A stretch of DNA of 64,000 bases from Methylophilaceae bacterium (GTDB lineage: Bacteria > Pseudomonadota > Gammaproteobacteria > Burkholderiales > Methylophilaceae), in the NCBI GenBank assembly GCA_009926205.1, contig RFPI01000003.1, positions 1-64,000 on the forward strand. The letters run 5' to 3'. The notes under the pieces were generated by a model. The model worked only from the letters and a program-made list of their open reading frames with translations. It made no database searches and was not told where the DNA came from. The stretch's first letter is position 1. Every line of letters starts with the position of its first letter. The translations under genes were made by a program, and so were the position numbers. Below are positions 35,206 through 43,356 of the stretch, piece after piece.

Positions 35206-36843
35206 ATGACATCCACCTCAACGGTCAGCTTTGACCAATTAGAACTTCACCCATCTATTTTGCGCGCAGTTGCCGCCGCAGGTTACCTGCAAGCAACACC
35301 GGTACAGGCGCAAGCCATCCCGATGATATTGGCTGGCAAGGATTTACTTGCTTCTGCTCAAACAGGCACAGGTAAAACCGCAGCATTTACCCTGCCAGCA
35401 TTGAATTTATTAGCTACTCCACATCCACTCAAGAGTCGTGGACCACGTATTTTGGTATTGACCCCAACGCGTGAGTTGGCAGCTCAAGTGAATGAAGCCG
35501 CAAGAAAATACGGCAAATTCATTAAAGCGCGCACCGTGAGCATCGTGGGTGGCATGCCCTACCCACTGCAAAACAAATTATTGTCGCAACCACTCGATAT
35601 TTTGGTGGCGACCCCTGGTCGTTTACTTGATCACATGGAGCGCGGACGTATCGATATGTCCCGTCTGCAAATGTTGATTTTGGATGAAGCAGATCGCATG
35701 TTGGATATGGGCTTTATGCCTGATGTAGAGCGCATTTGTGCTGCCCTACCGAGTGAACGCCAAACTTTATTGTTTAGCGCCACGCTAGACAGCAATATCA
35801 AGCGTATTGCCAGTGAAATTCTGCATCAACCACAAACCATAGAAGTCACACCGCAAACGCAAAAACACGAAAACATTGAGCAACGCCTGCACTTAGTGGA
35901 CGACATGCATCATAAAAATCGTTTACTAGAGCATTTGCTGATTTCTCCAGAAGTCAATCAAGCGATTGTGTTTACTTCAACAAAACGTCACGCCGATTTA
36001 TTAGCAGAAGACTTATACGCAGCTGGTCACAAAACTGCAGCACTTCATGGTGACATGACTCAAGGCGCGCGTAATCGCACCCTCACCAAACTGCGTCACG
36101 GTGATGTCAAAGTTTTGGTGGCCACCGATGTTGCAGCCCGTGGGATTGATGTACATGGTATTACACACGTTATTAATTATGACTTACCTAAGTTCGCCGA
36201 AGATTACGTCCACCGTATTGGCCGTACTGGTCGTGCTGGCAATACAGGAGTGGCGGTATCGTTTGCCTCAGGGGCAGAGCGTCATCAAATTCGTAAGATT
36301 GAGCAATACACTGGCCAACGTTTAGAATTTAGTGTGATTGCCGGTTTAGAACCCAAACGTGCCGCTCCACAAGGCCGCAATGAGGGTCGTGGACGCAACG
36401 AAAGTCGTGGTCGTAACGAGTCCCGCAATGGCAAAGGTGGCAAACCTGGCTATGCTGGTAAGCCAGCGCACCGCGGCGCACCAAGCCACTCTGCACCAAG
36501 CCAAGACAAACAACGTTTTGCAGAACCAGTTCAGGGCTATCACAGTCTGAGCTCGCATGAATGGAGTCAATCTCCCGCCGGCGCTGACAGAAACCCGCGC
36601 GCAAATAAACAGCGCGGCAGTGATACGCGTTACGGTGAACATCGTGCCGCAGATCCACGCAAACAAGAACGCCACCCAAGCGATCGAGCACACCATAGTG
36701 CTAAACCACAAGGTGCTAAATTAGGGGTGAGCAAATCAGCGGGCGATAAATTTGGTACCAATAGACCAAGAAGTGCTCCTAAAGGTGACAGCCGCTTTGC
36801 TAATCGTGATAAATCGCGTCAAGCACGCCGCTCATTTGTTTAA
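35206..36843 (+). CDS. rhlE: DEAD-box RNA helicase, RhlE-like, with basic low-complexity tail
   Basis: ATP-dependent RNA helicase. Motifs in order: Walker A AQTGTGKT (51-58), PTRELAAQV, DEAD (160-163), SAT, then HRIGRTGRAG in the second RecA domain. The helicase core ends near residue 385 and is followed by about 160 residues of Gly/Arg/Asn/Ser-rich sequence, with a GRNESR-type unit repeated three times, suited to RNA binding. SD AAGGA lies 6 nt before the ATG at 35206. It is followed 19 nt later by a second helicase of the same family. Confidence 0.93.
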   Translation: MTSTSTVSFDQLELHPSILRAVAAAGYLQATPVQAQAIPMILAGKDLLASAQTGTGKTAAFTLPALNLLATPHPLKSRGPRILVLTPTRELAAQVNEAARKYGKFIKARTVSIVGGMPYPLQNKLLSQPLDILVATPGRLLDHMERGRIDMSRLQMLILDEADRMLDMGFMPDVERICAALPSERQTLLFSATLDSNIKRIASEILHQPQTIEVTPQTQKHENIEQRLHLVDDMHHKNRLLEHLLISPEVNQAIVFTSTKRHADLLAEDLYAAGHKTAALHGDMTQGARNRTLTKLRHGDVKVLVATDVAARGIDVHGITHVINYDLPKFAEDYVHRIGRTGRAGNTGVAVSFASGAERHQIRKIEQYTGQRLEFSVIAGLEPKRAAPQGRNEGRGRNESRGRNESRNGKGGKPGYAGKPAHRGAPSHSAPSQDKQRFAEPVQGYHSLSSHEWSQSPAGADRNPRANKQRGSDTRYGEHRAADPRKQERHPSDRAHHSAKPQGAKLGVSKSAGDKFGTNRPRSAPKGDSRFANRDKSRQARRSFV

Positions 36844-36862
36844 AAGGTATTGATTAAAAGAT

Positions 36863-38236
36863 ATGACGCAACAAGCAGATTTTGCCAGTTTAGACTTAGC
36901 CGCGCCGCTTATGCAGGCGCTGGATAAGCTTGGTTACCAACAACCGACACCCATTCAAACACAAGCTATACCGGAAGTATTAGCTGGGCATGACTTAATG
37001 GCCGGTGCTCAAACAGGTACTGGCAAAACTGCTGCGTTTTCTCTGCCACTTTTACAATTATTGCTACCGCACGCTAGCACTAGCGCCTCGCCTGCACGAC
37101 ATCCCATTCGTGCTTTGGTGTTAGTGCCAACGCGTGAATTAGCAATACAGGTAGAAGAAAGCATTAAACAATACGCTGAATATACCGGCTTACGTTCAAC
37201 TGTGGTGTATGGTGGTGTAGATATCAAAACACAAACACCACACTTGATGCGTGGCGTAGAGATTCTTGTAGCGACCCCTGGTCGGCTGTTAGACCATGTG
37301 GAACAACGTACCCTGCAGCTCAACCAAGTACAGATTTTGGTATTAGATGAAGCTGACCGTATGTTGGACATGGGCTTTATGCCAGATCTAAAAAGAATTT
37401 TGAGTTTATTGCCAAAACAACGTCAAAACCTGATGTTCTCCGCAACCTTCTCAGGTGAAATTAAAAAACTGTCGGAAGCGTTTCTGCATCAACCAAAACT
37501 CATTGAAGTGGCGCGCAGCAATGCCACCAACGATAATGTAAGTCAGCAAATCTATTTAGTTGACGCTGCTGATAAACAAGTGCAATTGGTCAACCTGCTT
37601 GCGCAGTACGCTGATCAACAAGCGATTGTATTTACCAAAACCAAAATTACTGCCAGCCGGCTAGCCCGCTATTTAGAACGCGAAGGCCTAGCTGCCGACG
37701 CCATTCATGGCGACAAAAGCCAACAAGAGCGTATCTTGGCCTTGGATAAATTTAAACGTGGCGAAGTTAAAGTACTCGTCGCTACCGATGTGGCTGCTCG
37801 TGGCTTGGATATTGATCAGTTACCTTTGGTTTTCAACTATGAAATTCCCAATGTGCCAGAAGACTATGTACACAGAATTGGTCGAACCGGTCGCGCTGGT
37901 GCGAGTGGAATTGCGATATCTTTGGTATCGCAGGAAGAAGAAAAATACCTGCAAGAAATTGAGGCACTCATCAAGCGTGAGTTGCCAAAAACACGCTTGC
38001 AAAATACACCTAGCCCAACCCGTAGCAATACCAGCAAACAGCGCCGCGACGCTCCCTCTGCTGCAAGAACTCCTTCTGCTACAAGTAAGCAAAACTTAGA
38101 TCCGTTCTTTACCCAACCTTACCAACCAAGTGGCACGACTGTCCCTGTGCAACCTAGTTTAGGGATGGGAGCAGGCATAAAAAAAACCAACAAGCCAGTG
38201 GCGGCATTGTTGGGTGGTTTGCAACGTAAAGCCTAA
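36863..38236 (+). CDS. DEAD-box RNA helicase, second RhlE-like paralogue
   Basis: A 457-residue helicase with Q motif (TPIQTQAIPEVLAG), AQTGTGKTAAF, DEADRMLDMGFMPDL, FSATF and HRIGRTGRAGA. The tail after about residue 385 is short, Ser/Thr/Pro/Gln-rich and ends LGGLQRKA, unlike the long RG-rich tail of its neighbour. The two cores are clearly related but differ throughout, so this is an old duplication or two subfamilies and not an assembly artefact. Cotranscribed with the first gene. Confidence 0.92.
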   Translation: MTQQADFASLDLAAPLMQALDKLGYQQPTPIQTQAIPEVLAGHDLMAGAQTGTGKTAAFSLPLLQLLLPHASTSASPARHPIRALVLVPTRELAIQVEESIKQYAEYTGLRSTVVYGGVDIKTQTPHLMRGVEILVATPGRLLDHVEQRTLQLNQVQILVLDEADRMLDMGFMPDLKRILSLLPKQRQNLMFSATFSGEIKKLSEAFLHQPKLIEVARSNATNDNVSQQIYLVDAADKQVQLVNLLAQYADQQAIVFTKTKITASRLARYLEREGLAADAIHGDKSQQERILALDKFKRGEVKVLVATDVAARGLDIDQLPLVFNYEIPNVPEDYVHRIGRTGRAGASGIAISLVSQEEEKYLQEIEALIKRELPKTRLQNTPSPTRSNTSKQRRDAPSAARTPSATSKQNLDPFFTQPYQPSGTTVPVQPSLGMGAGIKKTNKPVAALLGGLQRKA

Positions 38237-38252
38237 TCAATCTTTATCGGTT

Positions 38253-38675
38253 CTATGAGCTTGCCTTGGGCTCCGCTTGATTGCGCATAAAATCAGCGAC
38301 AGACCAAAGGGCTTGGGCTAACCTGACCACCAACGGCTCCTCCATGCCGATATCATGCATCGCACGGACCATACAAAACATCCACTGATCACGTTCTGAT
38401 TCCCCTATCGCAAAAGGCAGATGCCGACGACGCAACATAGGATGACCATAACGCTCGATGTAATGCTGTGGACCACCAGACCAGCCCACTAAAAAAAGAA
38501 ATAATTTTTCTCTGGCTTCGCTTAAATCTGGCTGATGCATCGCTCTAATCCCGGCTGCCCTAGGGTCAGTATCCATGACCTCATAAAATCGGGTGACTAA
38601 TTTCAGCAGGGTATCTTCGCCCCCCAATGCCTCATAAAGCGAAGGCGTATTTGCCTCTTGGATTTCAATCGCCAT
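38253..38675 (-). CDS. Truncated haemoglobin, group II
   Basis: A 140-residue 2-on-2 globin. The proximal histidine lies in the HPMLRRRHLPFAI segment, and the group II tryptophan (G8) in DQWMFCM. YEALGGEDTLLKLVTRFYEVM is the usual start (18 residues shown). Group II globins bind oxygen or NO and are linked to redox and nitrosative stress. It lies 9 nt after purT, so the pair share a transcript headed by an FNR/DNR-type box. Confidence 0.94.
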   Translation of the reverse strand: MAIEIQEANTPSLYEALGGEDTLLKLVTRFYEVMDTDPRAAGIRAMHQPDLSEAREKLFLFLVGWSGGPQHYIERYGHPMLRRRHLPFAIGESERDQWMFCMVRAMHDIGMEEPLVVRLAQALWSVADFMRNQAEPKASS

Positions 38676-38684
38676 CTGCTAACC

Positions 38685-39884
38685 TCAAATTTTCTTAGGT
38701 TTCACTGCAGCTGCAGCCTGACGCGCTTTGCTACGTGCTTGCTCAACATCACCTGCGGTCGCCAATGCCACCCCCATACGGCGGCGTTCAAAGGATTCTG
38801 GCTTGCCAAACAAACGAATATCGCTATCAGCCACACTCAGCGCCTGTTCCAAACCATCAAAGGCAATGCCTTGTGCATCAACACCACCATAAATCACCGC
38901 ACTCGCACCAGCCTGTCTTAGGGATGTATCTACCGGCAAACCTAATATGGCGCGGGCATGTAATTCAAACTCATTCAGGCGTTGCGTGGCCATGGTGACC
39001 ATACCAGTATCATGCGGTCTTGGGCTTACCTCAGAGAACCAAACATATTCATCTTTGATGAATAATTCGACTCCGAACAATCCTAAACCGCCTAGATTTT
39101 CTGTCACCTTATGAGCAATTTCTTGTGCACGCTGTAAAGCCTTAGGATGCATCGCCTGTGGTTGCCAGCTTTCCACATAATCGCCGCGTTGTTGCAAATG
39201 ACCGATAGGTTCACAGAAATAGGTTTGTACTTGCCCTTGAGCATCTTTTGCACGCACAGTCAGCAAAGTGATTTCATAATCAAAATCAATCTGCCCTTCG
39301 ACAATCACCACCCCCTGATTCACGCGCCCTGCACTGGCAGCATAATCCCATGCTTGTGCGACTTGTTCTGGGCCAGTGATTCTTGATTGACCTTTACCAG
39401 AGGAAGACATGGTGGGCTTGATAAAACATGGATAGCCGATACCAGCATCAATCGCTTGCTGTAAATCTTGTTGAGAATGTGCAAAAGCATAAGGCGAAGT
39501 AGGCAAGCCTAGCGTTTCTGCCGCGAGTCGACGGATACCCTCGCGATTCATGGTCAACTGCACGGCGCGAACAGTAGGAATCACTGTGGCCAATCCCTGC
39601 TGCTCAATCTCGGCGAGCGTTTGGGTATTTAATGCTTCGATTTCTGGCACGATTAAATGGGGTTGCTCTTGCTTGACTAATTGCATTAAGGCTTCGTGAT
39701 TGGTCATATCAATCACATGGGCACGATGCGCTACTTGATGACCAGGCGCATTGGCATATCTATCCACCGCAATCACCTCAACCCCCAAACGCTGCAGAGC
39801 AATAATGACCTCTTTACCCAGCTCACCACTTCCTAACAACATTACTCTTGTGGCGCTTGCGCTCAAAGGGGTACCGATGGTCAT
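38685..39884 (-). CDS. purT: Formate-dependent phosphoribosylglycinamide formyltransferase
   Basis: ATP-grasp enzyme that uses formate and ATP to formylate GAR in purine synthesis, bypassing formyl-tetrahydrofolate. The 399 residues begin [20 protein letters not shown] and include the SSSGKGQS loop and [13 protein letters not shown] metal/ATP site. In a methylotroph, formate from C1 oxidation is a ready substrate (inference). TAGGAG lies 6 nt before the ATG. Confidence 0.97.
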   Translation of the reverse strand: MTIGTPLSASATRVMLLGSGELGKEVIIALQRLGVEVIAVDRYANAPGHQVAHRAHVIDMTNHEALMQLVKQEQPHLIVPEIEALNTQTLAEIEQQGLATVIPTVRAVQLTMNREGIRRLAAETLGLPTSPYAFAHSQQDLQQAIDAGIGYPCFIKPTMSSSGKGQSRITGPEQVAQAWDYAASAGRVNQGVVIVEGQIDFDYEITLLTVRAKDAQGQVQTYFCEPIGHLQQRGDYVESWQPQAMHPKALQRAQEIAHKVTENLGGLGLFGVELFIKDEYVWFSEVSPRPHDTGMVTMATQRLNEFELHARAILGLPVDTSLRQAGASAVIYGGVDAQGIAFDGLEQALSVADSDIRLFGKPESFERRRMGVALATAGDVEQARSKARQAAAAVKPKKI

Positions 39885-39983
39885 GAAAACTCCTAGTCAG
39901 ATCTGCGAAAGTTGAAATTTTATCATGCCATCTTCTTAAACGCAGACTGATACGATGAGGAAAAACACCCCATAGACATTCTC

Positions 39984-39997
39984 TTGATGCATATCAA
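39984..39997 (-). promoter_or_regulatory. Perfect FNR/ANR/DNR-type palindrome upstream of purT-globin
   Basis: TTGATGCATATCAA matches TTGAT-N4-ATCAA exactly. It is centred 107 bp before the purT ATG. A class II -10 is not obvious at the expected distance; a TAAAAT lies at 39917-39922, closer to the gene. No gene on the other side starts here, so purT and the globin are the likely targets. Confidence 0.6.
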
Positions 39998-40018
39998 ATC
40001 CAAAGCCCAAGTATAGGC

Positions 40019-40043
40019 AAAAAAAACCCCTCGCTTGGAGGGG
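40019..40043 (-). terminator. Terminator of the RTX-like gene
   Basis: On the minus strand CCCCTC, loop CAAGC, GAGGGG then eight T (40019-40026). It lies 26 nt after the stop codon at 40069. Confidence 0.92.
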
Positions 40044-40068
40044 TAAGGGTGGAGCAGGCAACAAAAGC

Positions 40069-40918
40069 TTAGAAATTAAATACGGAATCCACTTTAAAGT
40101 CTGTTGGCACCACACTGCTCACGTTAGTCAGCGTAGCGATTAATACACTGAGATTGGGACCACTACCATCAGAGTCATAATAGACTTTGATGTTATCGCC
40201 AGTAGTGTCAGCTTTGATAAAGCTCGTTGCTGTACCCGATGTATTTATAGCTCCAGCAGCAATATCAGCAATATAAACATTGGTGTCCGATAGCTCTGAA
40301 ACCTTGAGCGCAAATAGTTCCGGTAGTGTCGAGAAGGTATCCTCGAGAGTCTTCAAAGCTTCAACTCTAAATACAAATTTGTCAGTCCCAGAAACAAAGT
40401 CAGTGATAGTGTCGGCATCGGTGCTGGTCAAAGCGGTATCGGCATAGGTATAGCCGATTACACCGTTGGCTGTAGAATCATCACGCGCATAGGTTCTCAC
40501 TGTTTGGAAGACAAACTGATCCGCCCCAGCGTTACCTGTGAATAAATCCTGACCTCCATTTCCAATAAAAATATCCGCCATGGAGGTACCTAAAAAAGTC
40601 TTTTTATTGGCATTTCCCTCGAATGTCAGCCCTTTTTTAGTCACCCTACTGGCATCAACCACCACAAAATTAATACTATTCAATGTCTCACCGGCATCAA
40701 AGCTACCATTGCTATTGGCGTCAATATACTTGCCACCCAAGGCTGCTGTGGTATCAGCAACGGTGCCAGATTTATTGAGGTACCAATGTTCATCTGTCAT
40801 ATATTGATATTGGCTCTCATCGGGATCTCTAGACACAAACCCCCCAACCTCAACTCGCTCGATATTGACGATGTTGCTATCCAGCAACTCCAATTTTCCT
40901 GTGCTACTGTCTACCGCA
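40069..40918 (-). pseudogene. C-terminal part of a frameshifted RTX-like secreted protein
   Basis: About 280 codons in the frame one base off from the upstream fragment. Contents: a glycine/aspartate RTX-like stretch (TSMADIFIGNGGQDLFTGNAGADQFVF starts at about residue 104 of the ATG-less frame from 40893), DADTITDFVSGTDKFVF typical of RTX proteins, and a C-terminus ending DSVFNF that suits a type I secretion signal. There is no ATG or ribosome binding site at its beginning; the nearest start is a TTG at 40893. It reads on directly from the upstream fragment if one G is added. Confidence 0.7.
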
Positions 40919-42122
40919 CCCCTATCCCAGTAGTCACACGCAAGGTGTCGGTTCCAGTGCCCCCATCGATAAAGTCATGGTCAGTTTGTTTTGTACCGCC
41001 AGTGGCTATCCATTCTTTTTGACCGTCGTCACCTTTACTTGAAGTTCCCGGTATACCTGAACCAAAGCTACCGACCACAAACATATCGTTACCACTACCA
41101 CCATAAAGTTGATCATTTCCACCATGCCCTACTAAATAATCATTACCACCATAGCCATAATAAACGTCATTTCCTAAGCGCATGGTCGCATAATCCGCCC
41201 CCTCAGCACCAAACCCACGCTCAGTATCGTTACATCCATCCACGCGCACATAACTATTAGGTAACAAGCCTGTTCCACTTCGCCCTTGATAGACCAAAGT
41301 CAGATTGTGTAATACATTTGCGATGGTGAAATCGTCTAACTGCAAATCAGCGGAATAATAAGATCGACCAACAGCAGGATCGACTAATCCTACAGGCTCA
41401 TCATCACCATCATTATCACCTGCCGCCACTGCATCACTCCACATCAGCGCATGAACAACCTCTTCTTTACCGCCGGGCACCCCGTAAAAGTGTAGGCCTG
41501 GATTGATGGCGCCTTTATCCAAACTAGCGAAATTCTCTTTCAATTGTGTAGCTGTGAGCGTGATTTGAACCCCGGAAGACACATTGATTTTTTCGATATT
41601 GGTAAATTTCAAACCAGTGCTAAAGTTGCCGGACTTAGTAAATGTAATCCCATCTTTCAAGGAACTCTCATCAAGAATCGAAGTACTTTGATTGAAGTTG
41701 GTCGTCGCACCGGGACGTCCTGCAACCTGAAGTTTGGTATCAGAGAAGATATTGGCTTGAGAGGCCAAGGAGCCGGTGTAGGCAAATACGTTTTTTGCTG
41801 CATCGTCTGCTACGGATGTAAATGCGCCTGTTGTACCGTTATAGGCTAATTGCGTAGAGGTGCCGCCATCTATGGTGACGCCTGCCAACTTATTGACTTT
41901 TATAACAAAACTATCTGCGCCTTTGCCGCCAGTAAAAGATTGTGCGTCTTTGGTGCTATTCAAATTATAAATATTACTTCCATCCGCGACGGTAATTTTA
42001 CCTAAACCACCTCCCGTAGTAATGATTGCAGAGTCCGCACCTGTATTGGATGAACCATCAAACAATATTGTTTCAGAAGTATTTTTATTGGTATTTTTCA
42101 GAGTTTTTTTGTATATCGCCAT
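40911..42122 (-). CDS. N-terminal part of a frameshifted RTX-like calcium-binding protein
   Basis: A 403-residue fragment rich in Thr, Gly, Asn and Asp, with no signal peptide, as expected for type I secretion substrates. RTX-type repeats occur early (SFTGGKGADSFVI) and near 330-350 (YGGNDYLVGHGGNDQLYGGS). It ends DTLRVTTGIGVR with TAG at 40911-40913. A run of four G (plus-strand C at 40919-40922) marks the break: with five G the frame continues GGAVDSSTGKLELLDSN into the next fragment, giving one protein of about 685 residues. AAGGAG precedes the ATG well. No type I transporter is nearby. Confidence 0.75.
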   Translation of the reverse strand: MAIYKKTLKNTNKNTSETILFDGSSNTGADSAIITTGGGLGKITVADGSNIYNLNSTKDAQSFTGGKGADSFVIKVNKLAGVTIDGGTSTQLAYNGTTGAFTSVADDAAKNVFAYTGSLASQANIFSDTKLQVAGRPGATTNFNQSTSILDESSLKDGITFTKSGNFSTGLKFTNIEKINVSSGVQITLTATQLKENFASLDKGAINPGLHFYGVPGGKEEVVHALMWSDAVAAGDNDGDDEPVGLVDPAVGRSYYSADLQLDDFTIANVLHNLTLVYQGRSGTGLLPNSYVRVDGCNDTERGFGAEGADYATMRLGNDVYYGYGGNDYLVGHGGNDQLYGGSGNDMFVVGSFGSGIPGTSSKGDDGQKEWIATGGTKQTDHDFIDGGTGTDTLRVTTGIGVR

Positions 42123-42286
42123 GATGTTGCTCCTTATTAAAATTTTGTAGATAAGCTTTTGTGTCTGTTAATTATTGTTGTATAAAAGCTACATAATTTT
42201 AAGTGTGAATTGGCAATATTCAATAGGAATTAATCCTGAAATTTTGATTTAAATCTGTAAGAAAAAACGATAAATCCGGTATGAAT

Positions 42287-42315
42287 TTGTTGGGAATTGC
42301 GTGCTAGGCTATGAT
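42287..42315 (+). promoter_or_regulatory. Putative sigma-70 promoter of the COG0523 GTPase
   Basis: TTGTTG (42287-42292), 17-bp spacer, TATGAT (42310-42315). Start of transcription near 42322, about 30 nt before the ATG. Confidence 0.55.
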
Positions 42316-42354
42316 GCTAGATGCTTATCATGATTGATTGTCTAGTAATTGAAT

Positions 42355-43335
42355 ATGTTAATCCCTGTCACCATTATCACCGGCTTTCTCGGCGCGGGCA
42401 AAACCACCCTACTCAACCATCTTCTCCGTCAAGCAGACATGGCTCATTGTGCACTCATTATCAACGAGCTTGGCCATGTAGGATTAGATGACATTTTGGC
42501 CAAATCATTGGTGCAACAGGTAGAGAGTCCGCACATTGCTGAGAATATGCGCTTGCTGGCATCGGGCTGTTTATGCTGCTCTTTAAATAATGAGTTAGCA
42601 GATACGATGCGCGATTTATTTTTTAAACGCGCATTGGGGGGAATTCCTGCTTTTGAGCGTTTAGTCATCGAGACCACAGGGATGGCTGACCCAGTTCCGA
42701 TTATGGCGCATTTGTTAAATGAGCCCGTGATTAATTCCGTCTATCAATTGGCACAAATGGTCGTCGTGGTGGATAGTCAATATGTGCAACAACAAGTGCA
42801 ACAGCACCGCGAAGCATGGAAGCAAATTGCTAGTGCAGATGTCTTGTTGTTAAGTAAATTAGATTTGATAGACGAGGCTGCCAAGCAACAAGTTAAGCAA
42901 CTCCTGGAAGAAATTAATCCTCATGCAATACAACGGGATTTAATCCATGGACAACTGAATGCCAGCGAATTATTTGCGCTAGATCGAACAAACAACCGAC
43001 CTCAGCAACCGGGAAAAACCACTAGACGCTTTTCTACCGCCCATGGCGAGCAAGTCAGAAGCTTCATCATACAGCTACCAGAACCTGTCAATTACACCCG
43101 CCTAGAGCAAAAGTTGCATTGGCTATGTCAGCAACATGGAGAGAATTTATTACGCTTAAAAGGCATCATACAAGCCGAAGATTTAACTGGCCCGATTGCC
43201 CTGCACGCAGTTCACCATACACTCTATCCAGCCACCCCCATAGATCAGGCCCCCGCTGGGCAATGCAATCAACTGGTGATGATCGGGATAGATTTAGACG
43301 AGCAAGAAATTAGAAAACAAATGATGATGATTTAA
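42355..43335 (+). CDS. G3E-family GTPase (COG0523, CobW-like metal protein)
   Basis: P-loop GTPase of the CobW/ZNG1/YeiR group that handles metal insertion or trafficking. It has GFLGAGKTTLLNHLL (Walker A), the metal-binding GCLCC motif, ETTGMADPVPI and SKLDLID (guanine recognition), then a CobW C-terminal domain (about 225-320). ATG at 42355 gives 326 residues; a TTG two codons upstream is possible. No histidine-rich tail. It stands alone, not beside cobalamin, nitrile hydratase or zinc genes, so the metal and client are unknown. Confidence 0.9.
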   Translation: MLIPVTIITGFLGAGKTTLLNHLLRQADMAHCALIINELGHVGLDDILAKSLVQQVESPHIAENMRLLASGCLCCSLNNELADTMRDLFFKRALGGIPAFERLVIETTGMADPVPIMAHLLNEPVINSVYQLAQMVVVVDSQYVQQQVQQHREAWKQIASADVLLLSKLDLIDEAAKQQVKQLLEEINPHAIQRDLIHGQLNASELFALDRTNNRPQQPGKTTRRFSTAHGEQVRSFIIQLPEPVNYTRLEQKLHWLCQQHGENLLRLKGIIQAEDLTGPIALHAVHHTLYPATPIDQAPAGQCNQLVMIGIDLDEQEIRKQMMMI

Positions 43336-43352
43336 AACAGAAATACTGTTTT
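43334..43352. terminator. AT-rich hairpin between convergent genes
   Basis: AAAACAG, loop AAATA, CTGTTTT sits in the 21-nt gap between the GTPase and hrpA stops and could end transcription from both sides. The stem has few GC pairs. Confidence 0.5.
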
Positions 43353-43356
43353 ACTA

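Noticed and set aside
36340-36470. Short tandem repeats that might be a CRISPR-like array
   Set aside because: They encode the GRNESR-type tail of the rhlE helicase in frame; there are no constant repeats with unique spacers.
36863-38236. Second DEAD-box gene as an assembly duplicate of the first
   Set aside because: The nucleotide sequences and tails differ throughout; only motifs are shared.
41544-41849. 101-codon plus-strand frame inside the RTX-like gene
   Set aside because: Antisense to the better supported frame with good ribosome binding site and RTX repeats; no family features.
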